The translations under genes were made by a program, and so were the position numbers. The notes beneath the pieces were generated by a model. That model searched no databases and was not told the DNA's origin. It saw only the letters and a program-made list of their open reading frames with translations. Below, in pieces: positions 17,037-25,919 of a stretch of 64,000 nt of DNA; the first letter of the stretch is position 1; each line of letters begins with the position of its first letter. The DNA comes from Salmonella bongori NCTC 12419 (lineage in GTDB: Bacteria > Pseudomonadota > Gammaproteobacteria > Enterobacterales > Enterobacteriaceae), in assembly GCF_000252995.1 (NCBI RefSeq), contig NC_015761.1, positions 4,278,001 to 4,342,000 of the forward strand. Direction: 5' to 3'.

Positions 17037-20000
17037 GTTTATGGAAAAAAATAAGCCTCGGCGTGCTGATTTTCATTGTGGTGTTACTGGCGAGCGTCGC
17101 GTTTCTGGTCGGGACAACGACGGGTCTGCATCTGGTATTGAGTGCGGCGAACCGTTGGGTACCTGGGCTGGAAATAGGGCAAGTCACCGGCGGCTGGCGG
17201 AATTTATCGTTGAAAAATATTCGCTATGAACAACCGGGCGTAGCGGTCAATGCAGGCGAAATACACCTGGCCGTCGGGCTTGATTGCCTGTGGCACAGTA
17301 GCCTGTGTGTCAATGACCTGTCGCTAAAAGATATTAATGTCGCTATTGACAGCAAAAAAATGTCGCCTGCCGAACCGGCGAAAGAAGCGGAAGAGAGCGG
17401 GCCGCTGAATCTCTCCACGCCTTATCCCATCACGCTGTCGCGCGTGGCGCTGAATAACGTCAATATCAAGATTGATGATACTACCGTTTCCGTACTGGAT
17501 TTTAGCTCCGGGCTGGCGTGGCAAGAGAAAAACCTGACCCTGAAACCAACATTGCTTCAGGGGCTGCTGATCGCGCTGCCGAAGGTTGCCGACGTAGCGC
17601 AGAAAGAGGTGGTTGAACCCAAAATCGAGAAACCCCAACCGGATGAAAAGCCGCTTGGCGAAACGTTAAAAGATCTGTTTGCAAAACCGGTACTGCCGGA
17701 GATGACCGATATTCATCTGCCGCTCAATCTGAATATCGAGTCATTTCGCGGCGAGCAGCTACGCGTCACTGGCGATACCGATCTGACGGTGCGCACAATG
17801 CTGCTTAAAGTCAGCAGCATCGACGGCAATATGAAACTGGATACCCTGGATATTGATGCCAATCAGGGGGCTGTAAAGGCCTCGGGTACGGCGCAGCTCG
17901 CCAATAACTGGCCTGTCGATATTACGCTCAACAGTACGCTGAATATCGATCCGCTGAAGGGTGAAAAGATCAAACTCAAGATTGGCGGCGCGCTACGCGA
18001 ACAACTGGAGGTAGGGGTGAACCTTTCCGGGCCAGTCGATGTTGTGCTACGCGCCCAAACGCGGCTGGCGGAGGCCGGTTTACCGCTCAATCTTGAAGTC
18101 GCCAGCCAACGCATTGCCTGGCCGTTCACGGGCGACACACAATTTCAGGCTGACGATCTGAAGCTCAAACTCAGCGGTAAGATGACCGACTATACGCTGT
18201 CGATGCGAACCGCCATCAAAGGGCAGGATATCCCGCCAGCAACCATCACGCTGGATGCCAAAGGGAATGAACAGCAGATTAATCTCGACAAACTCACCGT
18301 CGCCGCGCTGGAAGGTAAAACCGAACTGAAAGCTCTGGTGGACTGGCAGCAGGCGATTAGCTGGCGTGGCGAATTAACACTGAATGGTATCAATACTGCT
18401 AAAGAGATCCCGGACTGGCCCTCTAAACTTAATGGCGTGATAAAAACCAAAGGCAGCCTCTACGGTGGCACCTGGCAGATGGATGTCCCGGAACTGAAAC
18501 TGACCGGCAACGTGAAGCAAAATAACATTAACGTCAACGGGACGTTAAAGGGCAACAGTTACATGCAGTGGACGATCCCGGGGCTGCACCTTGAACTGGG
18601 GGCAAATCGCGCCGATGTAAAAGGCGAGCTTGGCATTAAGGATCTGAATCTCGACGCCACCATCGATGCGCCAGGGCTGGATAACGCGCTGCCAGGACTG
18701 GGCGGCACTGCGAAAGGTATTGTCAACGTCCGCGGAACGGTAGAGGCGCCACAGTTGCTGGCGGATATTACTGCCCGTGGCCTGCGCTGGCAGGAGCTGT
18801 CTGTCGCCCTGGCGCGCATCGAGGGCGATATTAAATCTACTGATCAGATTGCTGGCAATCTCAATGTGCGCGTGGAGCGAATTTCGCAGCCTAACGTTAA
18901 CATCAATCTGGTGACGCTTGACGCCAAAGGCAGCGAGAAGCAGCATCAACTACAACTACGGGTTCAGGGAGAGCCGGTATCTGGCCAGCTTTCCCTGACG
19001 GGGAGTTTCGATCGCGATGCGGCGCGCTGGAAAGGGACGTTAAGCGACACCCGCTTCCAGACGCCGGTAGGGCCATGGTCATTGACCCGCGCGATTGCAC
19101 TGGATTACCGCAATAAAGAACAGAAAATTAGCATCGGACCGCATTGTTGGCTTAACCCGAATGCTGAGCTGTGCGTACCGCAAACTATCGATGTAGGCAC
19201 CGCAGGGCAGGCAGTGGTCAATCTCAACCGCTTTGACTTGGCGATGCTGAAGCCCTTTATGCCGGACACCACCCAGGCCAGCGGGGTCTTTAGCGGGAAA
19301 GCGGACGTGTCATGGGACACCACCAAAGAGGGATTGCCGCAGGGGAAGGTCACGCTTTCCGGTCGTAACGTGAAGGTCACGCAGACTATCAATGACGCGC
19401 CGTTGCCGGTCGCGTTTGAGACGCTGAACCTCAGCGCCGATCTGCACAATAATCGCGCCGAGCTGGGATGGCTGATTCGCCTGACGAACAATGGTCAATT
19501 CGATGGCCAGGTGCAGGTAACCGATCCTCAGGGGCGGCGCAATCTCGGCGGTAACGTCAACATGCGCAACGTCAATCTGGCAATGGTCAACCCCATCTTT
19601 TCGCGCGGCGAAAAAGCGGCGGGAATGTTGAATGCCAGACTACGCCTGGGCGGTGATGTACAAAGCCCGCAGTTGTTTGGTCAATTACAGCTTAGCGCGC
19701 TGGATATTGACGGTAATTTTATGCCGTTTGAGATGCAGCCGAGCCAGCTCACCATGAACTTTAGCGGTACGCGTTCGACGCTCGCCGGTATCGTGCGAAC
19801 ACAACAAGGACACATTAACCTGAACGGCAACGCCGACTGGAGCCAGATTGACAACTGGCGCGCGCGGGTGACGGCGAAAGGGAGCCGGGTACGGATTACC
19901 GTTCCGCCGATGGTGCGTCTGGATGTCTCGCCGGATGTGGTTTTTGACGCGACGCCTTCGCTGTTCACGTTGGATGGGCGTGTGGACGTTCCATGGGCGC

Positions 20001-20812
20001 GAATTGTGGTACATGAGCTGCCGGAGAGCGCGGTCGGCGTCTCCAGCGATGTGGTTATGCTCAACAATAATCTCCAGCCGGAAACGCCGCAGACTGCCTC
20101 TATCCCGATCAACAGCAATTTGACGGTACACGTCGGCAACAATGTGCGCATCGACGCTTTCGGACTTAAAGCGCGTTTGACTGGCGATCTGAAAGTCGCG
20201 CAGGACAAGCAGGGGCTCGGGCTGAATGGTCAAATCAATATTCCTGACGGGCGATTCCGTGCCTACGGTCAGGATCTGCTTGTTCGTAAAGGCGAACTGC
20301 TATTCTCCGGTCCGCCGGATCAACCGCTGCTAAACATCGAAGCGATCCGTAACCCTGACGCTACCGAAGACGATGTGATCGCGGGCGTGCGTGTCACTGG
20401 CACCGCGGATGAACCCAAAGCGGAAATTTTCTCCGATCCAGCGATGCCGCAGGCTGAAGCGCTCTCTTATCTGCTGCGTGGCCAGGGGCTGGACAGCAAT
20501 CAGAGCGATAGTGCGGCAATGACCTCCATGCTTATTGGCCTGGGGGTTGCACAAAGTGGTCAGGTTGTGGGTAAAATCGGGGAGACATTTGGCGTAAGTA
20601 ATCTGGCGCTGGACACACAAGGGGTAGGCGATTCGTCTCAGGTGGTGGTCAGTGGCTATGTACTGCCAGGTCTACAGGTGAAGTATGGTGTAGGGATATT
20701 TGACTCTCTGGCGACGCTCACGTTACGTTATCGCCTGATGCCTAAGCTATATCTGGAAGCAGTGTCTGGCGTAGATCAGGCACTTGATTTGCTCTATCAG
20801 TTTGAGTTTTAG
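17033..20812 (+). CDS. tamB: Translocation and assembly module, inner-membrane-anchored subunit TamB
   Basis: 1259 residues, same length as E. coli TamB. A single N-terminal anchor (about 7-28, ISLGVLIFIVVLLASVAFLVG) precedes a very long periplasmic beta-rich AsmA-like region of repeating strands with a hydrophobic groove. The conserved DUF490/TamB C-terminal domain (about 920-1259) ends in YQFEF. It spans the periplasm and contacts TamA POTRA domains. Related AsmA-like proteins carry phospholipids (family knowledge). Translationally coupled to tamA through a 4-base overlap, and followed two bases later by ytfP. Confidence 0.97.
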   Translation: MSLWKKISLGVLIFIVVLLASVAFLVGTTTGLHLVLSAANRWVPGLEIGQVTGGWRNLSLKNIRYEQPGVAVNAGEIHLAVGLDCLWHSSLCVNDLSLKDINVAIDSKKMSPAEPAKEAEESGPLNLSTPYPITLSRVALNNVNIKIDDTTVSVLDFSSGLAWQEKNLTLKPTLLQGLLIALPKVADVAQKEVVEPKIEKPQPDEKPLGETLKDLFAKPVLPEMTDIHLPLNLNIESFRGEQLRVTGDTDLTVRTMLLKVSSIDGNMKLDTLDIDANQGAVKASGTAQLANNWPVDITLNSTLNIDPLKGEKIKLKIGGALREQLEVGVNLSGPVDVVLRAQTRLAEAGLPLNLEVASQRIAWPFTGDTQFQADDLKLKLSGKMTDYTLSMRTAIKGQDIPPATITLDAKGNEQQINLDKLTVAALEGKTELKALVDWQQAISWRGELTLNGINTAKEIPDWPSKLNGVIKTKGSLYGGTWQMDVPELKLTGNVKQNNINVNGTLKGNSYMQWTIPGLHLELGANRADVKGELGIKDLNLDATIDAPGLDNALPGLGGTAKGIVNVRGTVEAPQLLADITARGLRWQELSVALARIEGDIKSTDQIAGNLNVRVERISQPNVNINLVTLDAKGSEKQHQLQLRVQGEPVSGQLSLTGSFDRDAARWKGTLSDTRFQTPVGPWSLTRAIALDYRNKEQKISIGPHCWLNPNAELCVPQTIDVGTAGQAVVNLNRFDLAMLKPFMPDTTQASGVFSGKADVSWDTTKEGLPQGKVTLSGRNVKVTQTINDAPLPVAFETLNLSADLHNNRAELGWLIRLTNNGQFDGQVQVTDPQGRRNLGGNVNMRNVNLAMVNPIFSRGEKAAGMLNARLRLGGDVQSPQLFGQLQLSALDIDGNFMPFEMQPSQLTMNFSGTRSTLAGIVRTQQGHINLNGNADWSQIDNWRARVTAKGSRVRITVPPMVRLDVSPDVVFDATPSLFTLDGRVDVPWARIVVHELPESAVGVSSDVVMLNNNLQPETPQTASIPINSNLTVHVGNNVRIDAFGLKARLTGDLKVAQDKQGLGLNGQINIPDGRFRAYGQDLLVRKGELLFSGPPDQPLLNIEAIRNPDATEDDVIAGVRVTGTADEPKAEIFSDPAMPQAEALSYLLRGQGLDSNQSDSAAMTSMLIGLGVAQSGQVVGKIGETFGVSNLALDTQGVGDSSQVVVSGYVLPGLQVKYGVGIFDSLATLTLRYRLMPKLYLEAVSGVDQALDLLYQFEF

Positions 20813-20814
20813 CA

Positions 20815-21159
20815 ATGCGAATATTTGTCTATGGCAGTTTACGACAGAAACAAGGCAACAGTCACTGGATGACCAATGCCCAATTGCTTGGCGATTACCG
20901 TATCGATAATTACCAGTTGTATAGTCTGGGCCACTATCCAGGCGCAGTTCCGGGAAACGGATCGGTACACGGTGAAGTTTATCGAATTGATAACGCCACG
21001 CTGGCCGAACTTGATGCTTTGCGCACCAGGGGCGGTGAATACGCACGCCAGTTAATCCAGACGCCTTACGGCAGCGCATGGATGTATGTTTACCAACGTC
21101 CTGTTGATGGGTTAACTCTGATTGAAAGCGGTGACTGGTTAGACAGAAACCAGCCCTGA
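20815..21159 (+). CDS. ytfP: Gamma-glutamylcyclotransferase-like protein YtfP
   Basis: 114 residues of the AIG2/GGCT fold. The substrate-binding loop 'VYGSLRQKQGNSHWM' is at residues 4-18, and GHYPGAVPG at about 42-50. The fold is known, but the in vivo substrate in enterics is not established. It starts two bases after the tamB stop and is probably the last gene of the tamAB-ytfP transcript, ending at the strong terminator 21168-21193. Confidence 0.92.
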   Translation: MRIFVYGSLRQKQGNSHWMTNAQLLGDYRIDNYQLYSLGHYPGAVPGNGSVHGEVYRIDNATLAELDALRTRGGEYARQLIQTPYGSAWMYVYQRPVDGLTLIESGDWLDRNQP

Positions 21160-21167
21160 ACTGAACA

Positions 21168-21194
21168 CGCCACCCTCGGGTGGCGTTGTTTTTT
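21168..21194 (+). terminator. Intrinsic terminator of tamAB-ytfP
   Basis: CGCCACCC (21168-21175) pairs with GGGTGGCG (21178-21185), followed by TTGTTTTTTG. Tight GC stem with a clear T-tract. Confidence 0.93.
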
Positions 21195-21212
21195 GCATCC
21201 AGCCTGATGGCG

Positions 21213-22421
21213 TTAACGCTGGGCATGGTTAGTTTTGATTCTGCCGTAGATCAATAATGATGCGCCGCCCAGGATAACAATGCATCCGAGAACCATAAAT
21301 CCCTGCATATAGCTGCCGGTTGTCCGGTAAAAATAGCCGACCATCAGGCCTGCCAACGTACCGCCGCCGCCAGCACCGACGCCATTAATAATACCGGAGG
21401 CAGGGCCAATCGCATGAGGCTTAACGTTCGACTGGATAATCGACCAGATATTGGGGGTAAAGCTGGCGGCATAATAGCCCATCGCCAGGGTAATGAGCGT
21501 GATTTTAAAGCCCGGTGCATCGACAAATGGCAGGAGAAATAACATCACGCCGGGGATTAATAGGCCCAGTGAAGCAATAAGTACACGCTTTTGTGTCTTA
21601 TCACTGATCCATGAGATAGGGATTGCCAGTATGACCGCAGTCAGATAAGGCAGAGAACTGACCAATGCTTTGCTGAATCCGGTATAGCCGAGAGAATTGA
21701 CAACCATGGGGATCCATAACGTAATTCCCCAAAACAACATCCCTTGGGTGATATAGGTAAAAATAAGGAGTAGGAAGGGGAGCCCGCCCAGCGACTCCAG
21801 GGTAAGTTTAGTTTTCTCTGTTGGCGTCGGAGCACGATAATAGGGCGCTTCTTCCTGTTTTTTCAGCATTGTTATATATAGTGGAACCACGACAATAATG
21901 CCGATAACGCCAGTGATAATAAAAACATTTCGCCACCCGAAGGCAGCATCCAGCGGGGACAAAATTATAAATCCCAGGCCTAATGCCAGGAACTGTCCAT
22001 AATACTGGATAATGCTGTTCGCCTGTGTCCGTTCTTTTTCTGCAAACCAGTCGCTGGCGAAGCGGGACTGTTGCGGCCAATAAATGCCTTCGGTAATACC
22101 AAGTACCAGTCGACAAATTAGAATAACGTACACTGATGAGGTAAATCCGACACAAACGGTTGCAATCGACCAGATTAGCACCATCAGGACGACTATTTTT
22201 TTCGGATCGTATCGCTGGGTAAATACGCCGCCAAAAATATTTGAAAAGGCATAGCCAATAAGAAATATGGTTAATACAATGCTGGCCGTTGCACCATCAA
22301 TATTCAGGTCGTGTGTAATAGTAGGTAACGTAACGGAAAGATTAGAGCGGTCAAGGTAAGCCACAAAAAGACCGAACATTAATGTCGCGCCGATCCGTAG
22401 CCATTTCTGCATTGAGGTCAT
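21213..22421 (-). CDS. MFS transporter, anion:cation symporter type
   Basis: 402 residues, 12 membrane segments. The first loop reads AYLDRSNLSVTLP, the signature of the ACS family of sugar-acid, tartrate and allantoate symporters (D-galactonate and glucarate transporters belong here). It overlaps the upstream amidohydrolase by four bases, so the two are co-transcribed and coupled; the transporter probably brings in the amidohydrolase substrate. I know no E. coli K-12 counterpart at this position. Substrate unknown; an N-acylated or cyclic amide carboxylate would fit the partner enzyme (inference). Confidence 0.85.
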   Translation of the reverse strand: MTSMQKWLRIGATLMFGLFVAYLDRSNLSVTLPTITHDLNIDGATASIVLTIFLIGYAFSNIFGGVFTQRYDPKKIVVLMVLIWSIATVCVGFTSSVYVILICRLVLGITEGIYWPQQSRFASDWFAEKERTQANSIIQYYGQFLALGLGFIILSPLDAAFGWRNVFIITGVIGIIVVVPLYITMLKKQEEAPYYRAPTPTEKTKLTLESLGGLPFLLLIFTYITQGMLFWGITLWIPMVVNSLGYTGFSKALVSSLPYLTAVILAIPISWISDKTQKRVLIASLGLLIPGVMLFLLPFVDAPGFKITLITLAMGYYAASFTPNIWSIIQSNVKPHAIGPASGIINGVGAGGGGTLAGLMVGYFYRTTGSYMQGFMVLGCIVILGGASLLIYGRIKTNHAQR

Positions 22422-23578
22422 TTTTTAACTCCGATTGGCTGCGCGCCAAAATCAATTTGACGAAATAATATCTCGCCAGATTTTATGGTCATTTGTGGTA
22501 CCAGCACATGCGTCCCAGTGATCGCTTCACCATGAATATCGGCAAATTCAACATGCCTGTTTTTTAATTTAAAGATGGCGATATCGGCAAATGCACCGGG
22601 GGCCAGCGTACCAATCTCTGCTGCCATACCCAATAAAACTGCTGGGGTATGAGTACAGGCGTTAATCACATCGGTAAGCGCGACGCCGAGTGCTAAATAT
22701 TTCGATAAAATCCACGGTAAGGCGTAAACAGGCCAGGCGAGTTTAGTGATGGTTGAGAGATCGCTACTGATGATATCCGGAAGAAAGCCATTGGCGATGG
22801 CCCGGCGTGCAGTGTTCATTGAAAAATGGCTGCGACCATTGGCGGCATCAAATATAACGCCCCTTTCTCTTGCCTGGCGGACTTCGGCTAAGACAGCGCC
22901 TTCATCAGTAAGAATGGTGCTACCTTTGCCGTGAAACGCATGGGCGATAATATCGCCGCGGCGTAGCCAGGAGACAAGTTCTTTCATGGGAACGACGGGA
23001 TGAGTCGAGTGTATTGCCAGGGGACACCTTAAATCGTTGGCAATACGAAGGGATTCAGTCAGCGGTTTTAAACCATATTCAGCAATGTCCTCAGTCTGAA
23101 CCTTGAGTTTTAATCCCTGAAGAACGTGGCGATACTGGCGAAACAGCGCGTGGATCTTATTTTCATCAATATTGTCCGGATCATAATTTTCTTGTGACCA
23201 GGTTTGGCCCGGCGGCGACACGGTCAGAAACGCTTTGATTCGAACTTTGCTGGCGCAAATCACCGTTCGGTAGAAGGCATCAAAGTTTGCCGTACCGGCA
23301 GAACCGGCATCTACGACGGTAGTGACTCCATTTGGCGGCATATACATATCAGGCCTGACACCGCCTTCCGTCGCGTCATAAAAAACATGCGCGTGATAAT
23401 CGATAAGACCGGGAGTGACGATCATGCCATTGGCATGGATAAGCTGGGTATTCGAAGTAGCAGGATAGTTATCAGCATCAACGATAATATCGTTAATAAT
23501 GCGTAACTTGTTAATCTCATTAATATTACGTGCGGGATCGATGATATGTCCACCAGTAATTAATATATCATTTTTCAT
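22418..23578 (-). CDS. Amidohydrolase/deacetylase-family metallohydrolase
   Basis: 386 residues, TIM-barrel amidohydrolase. Metal ligands: HxH in 'GLIDYHAHVFYD' (about 60-70), a probable carboxylated Lys in 'GLKLKVQ', His in 'LAIHSTHP' and 'IIAHAFHGKG', Asp in 'ISSDLST'. The C-terminal strand domain ends the barrel (ADIAIFKLKN). The second of two tandem ATGs (23578) has better spacing from AAGAGA than the first (23581). It shares the GVTTVVDAGS signature and overall layout with the amidohydrolase at 32695-33828. It is upstream of and overlaps the MFS gene. Specificity is unknown; dihydroorotase-like and N-acyl-aminoacid/sugar deacetylases are possible. Confidence 0.85.
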   Translation of the reverse strand: MKNDILITGGHIIDPARNINEINKLRIINDIIVDADNYPATSNTQLIHANGMIVTPGLIDYHAHVFYDATEGGVRPDMYMPPNGVTTVVDAGSAGTANFDAFYRTVICASKVRIKAFLTVSPPGQTWSQENYDPDNIDENKIHALFRQYRHVLQGLKLKVQTEDIAEYGLKPLTESLRIANDLRCPLAIHSTHPVVPMKELVSWLRRGDIIAHAFHGKGSTILTDEGAVLAEVRQARERGVIFDAANGRSHFSMNTARRAIANGFLPDIISSDLSTITKLAWPVYALPWILSKYLALGVALTDVINACTHTPAVLLGMAAEIGTLAPGAFADIAIFKLKNRHVEFADIHGEAITGTHVLVPQMTIKSGEILFRQIDFGAQPIGVKK

Positions 23579-23581
23579 CAT

Positions 23582-23935
23582 AATCTCTTAAAGTAGTAAA
23601 TAATTATGGTAACCTTTAAAAATATATTAATAATTGTGTTTTAAGTGATTGTTATGTTAGGGGGGGAAATACAACCCTTGACAGAAAAGCTTAGGGTACC
23701 TTATTAAAAAGGTAATCGGTCTTATGCACTGAATAAGGATTCAGCACTTGCTAATATTTAGGGCGTAAGTCCAGGGGAGTTTGAAGTTATTCACAAAAGA
23801 ATTATTATCTTAGCTTTTTTAGAGAAACAGTGAGCTTATTCAACCCTTTTTAATAAAAAATAAAGTAAGGTCTTATTCATTTCATGAATGTTAAGTTAAT
23901 AATGATAAAAATTTTTTCCACTGATTAATCAATAA
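23582..23935. other. AT-rich intergenic region upstream of the amidohydrolase gene
   Basis: About 350 bases with no supported gene. It holds an inverted repeat TACCTT-ATTAAA-AAGGTA (23697-23714) and a 6-bp hairpin CTGAAT-AAGG-ATTCAG (23729-23744). A consensus -35 TTGACA on the plus strand (23678-23683) has TTATTA 17 bases later. It must contain the promoter of the minus-strand amidohydrolase operon; a plus-strand transcript is only a possibility. Confidence 0.4.
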
Positions 23936-23963
23936 AAAGGCCCTCATTACTATGAGAGCCTTT
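23936..23963 (-). terminator. Terminator of ppa
   Basis: AAAGGCCCTCAT (23936-23947) pairs with ATGAGAGCCTTT (23952-23963) with one G-T wobble and a 4-base loop. It lies 26 bases after the ppa stop on the minus strand and is followed by TTTATTG. Confidence 0.8.
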
Positions 23964-23989
23964 ACCTTGACAATGATGTAAAAGTGAAC

Positions 23990-24520
23990 TTATTTCTTCG
24001 CGGCGCGCTCGAAGGACGCCACGATTTCTGCTTTAGCGGCTTCGGCGTTGTCCCAACCTTCAACTTTCACCCATTTGCCTTTTTCGAGGTCTTTATAGTG
24101 CTCGAAGAAGTGAGCGATCTGCGCTTTCAGCAGTTCCGGCAGGTCATTCACATCTTTAATGTGATCGTAATCTTTGCTCAGTTTGGTGTGCGGTACGGCA
24201 ACCAGTTTCGCATCTTCGCCTGCTTCGTCGGTCATTTTCAGGACGCCAACCGGACGGCAGCGGATGACGGAGCCGGGTTGCAGCGGGTACGGCGTCGGGA
24301 CCAGAACGTCTACCGGGTCGCCGTCCAGAGACAGAGTGTGGTTGATGTAGCCGTAGTTGCACGGATAGAACATCGCGGTGGACATGAAGCGGTCAACGAA
24401 CAGCGCGCCGCTCTCTTTGTCAACTTCGTATTTGATTGGATCTGCGTTAGCCGGGATCTCAATAACGACGTAGATATCTTCCGGCAATTCTTTACCCGCC
24501 GGGACGTTGAGTAAGCTCAT
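23990..24520 (-). CDS. ppa: Inorganic pyrophosphatase
   Basis: Family I soluble pyrophosphatase, 176 residues. Active-site stretches: 'KYEVDKESGALFVDR' (about 30-44), 'YGYINHTLSLDGDPVDVLV' with the D-G-D-P-V-D signature (about 56-74) and 'DAKLVAVP'. It hydrolyses PPi to drive biosynthetic reactions in the cytosol. The start at 24520 (MSLLNVPAGKE) is the family N-terminus; the 10-codon upstream extension is discarded. AAGGAAACAGAC precedes the ATG. Monocistronic. Confidence 0.98.
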   Translation of the reverse strand: MSLLNVPAGKELPEDIYVVIEIPANADPIKYEVDKESGALFVDRFMSTAMFYPCNYGYINHTLSLDGDPVDVLVPTPYPLQPGSVIRCRPVGVLKMTDEAGEDAKLVAVPHTKLSKDYDHIKDVNDLPELLKAQIAHFFEHYKDLEKGKWVKVEGWDNAEAAKAEIVASFERAAKK

Positions 24521-24664
24521 GTCTGTTTCCTTAGAATTTATGACAAACAAGTGGCGAGTATTATAGCCAACTTGTGCCGAAAGTCTTTGCTTGTTTTCGT
24601 TTCCGCCTCGTCTGGCGCGTCGTTGGGGAGCATAAACGACAAAGGTTAAGAACCGGAAAAATCA

Positions 24665-24720
24665 CGGGCCTGATAAGGCAAAGCCGCCATCGGACATATT
24701 ATTGCCCAATGGCGGCTTTA
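24665..24720. repeat. REP-like palindrome between ppa and fbp
   Basis: Arms AAAGCCGCCAT (about 24680-24690) and ATGGCGGCTTT (about 24709-24719), preceded by the REP half GGCCTGATAAGG. It lies just past the fbp stop and may act as its 3' stabiliser or terminator. Confidence 0.7.
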
Positions 24721-24746
24721 TGCTTTATTCCGCATGATGGTAAAGG

Positions 24747-25745
24747 TTACGCGTCCGGGTATTCACGGATAAAACGTTCAACATCTTCCACCATATGACG
24801 GTTGCCGACGAAGAACGAGCGGCGCTGGTGCAGGCTTTCCGGAATGATATCCAGAATGCGTTCTTTACCGTCGCTGGCTTTGCCGCCGGCCTGTTCCGCG
24901 AGGAAAGCCATCGGGTTGCACTCGTACAGCAGGCGCAGTTTCCCCTGCGGATGGCTGGCGGTGCTTGGATACAGGTAGATGCCGCCTTTCAGCAGGTTGC
25001 GGTGGAAATCGGCGACCAGTGAACCGATGTAGCGCGAGGTGTAAGGGCGACTCGTTGCGCTATCTTCTTCCTGGCAGAATTTGATGTACTTCTTCACGCC
25101 ATTCGGAAACTTAATGTAGTTGCCTTCGTTAATGGAGTAGGTTTTACCCTTCTCCGGAAAACGCATACGTTCCTGACACAGGCAGAATACGCCCAGCGAC
25201 GGATCGTAGGTAAAGGCATGGACGCCGCAACCAGTGGTGTACACCAGCATAGTGGAAGAGCCATACACGACATAGCCCGCCGCGACTTGCTTGTTGCCGG
25301 GTTGCAGGAAATCCTCTTCGGTGACCGGCGTGCCGACGGGCGTCACGCGGCGGTAAATCGAGAAAATTGTGCCGACAGAAACGTTAACGTCGATGTTGGA
25401 AGAGCCATCCAGAGGGTCCATCAGCACCACATATTTTGCGTGTTCACAGCCTTCAAAGACAACGATTTCGTCCTCTTCTTCCGACGCGATGCCCGCTACT
25501 ATATCGCGCGCTTTTAGTGCAGCTTTCAGTTTCTCGTTCGCGAACAGATCGAGTTTCTGCTGAACCTCGCCCTGTACGTTCTCAGCACCGCTGGCACCCA
25601 GGATATCGACCAGTCCGGCCTTATTGATATCGCGGTGGATGATCTTGGCGCCCAGTTTTATTGCCGACAGCAAAGCAGTGAGCTCACCAGTAGCCTGAGA
25701 GAACTCGTGCTGCTTTTCGACAATAAATTCACCTAACGTTTTCAT
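24747..25745 (-). CDS. fbp: Fructose-1,6-bisphosphatase class 1
   Basis: 332 residues, exactly the enteric FBPase length. Metal and substrate motifs: 'GIASEEEDE' (about 90-98), 'VLMDPLDGSSNIDVNVSVGTIF' (about 114-135) and 'AFLAEQAGGKASDGKERILDI' near the C-terminus. This is the committed gluconeogenic step, inhibited by AMP. The ATG is preceded by AGGGAAAGTGTT. Divergent from mpl across a 174-base gap. The E. coli genes between ppa and fbp (ytfQRT-yjfF) are absent here. Confidence 0.98.
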   Translation of the reverse strand: MKTLGEFIVEKQHEFSQATGELTALLSAIKLGAKIIHRDINKAGLVDILGASGAENVQGEVQQKLDLFANEKLKAALKARDIVAGIASEEEDEIVVFEGCEHAKYVVLMDPLDGSSNIDVNVSVGTIFSIYRRVTPVGTPVTEEDFLQPGNKQVAAGYVVYGSSTMLVYTTGCGVHAFTYDPSLGVFCLCQERMRFPEKGKTYSINEGNYIKFPNGVKKYIKFCQEEDSATSRPYTSRYIGSLVADFHRNLLKGGIYLYPSTASHPQGKLRLLYECNPMAFLAEQAGGKASDGKERILDIIPESLHQRRSFFVGNRHMVEDVERFIREYPDA

Positions 25746-25919
25746 AACACTTTCCCTGCAATTGATTGGAGTAAAGCGACCGTAACAATCTTAACAAACA
25801 TTTCAGACGATGCGCTCAGGTGAATCGCGCCAGCAAAGTACAGATTTACCTGAAATGCGTTTCTCACTTGCCGGACATGTGCGTAAAATGGCTCGCAGAT
25901 AAAAAAAGGATAGTGACGT

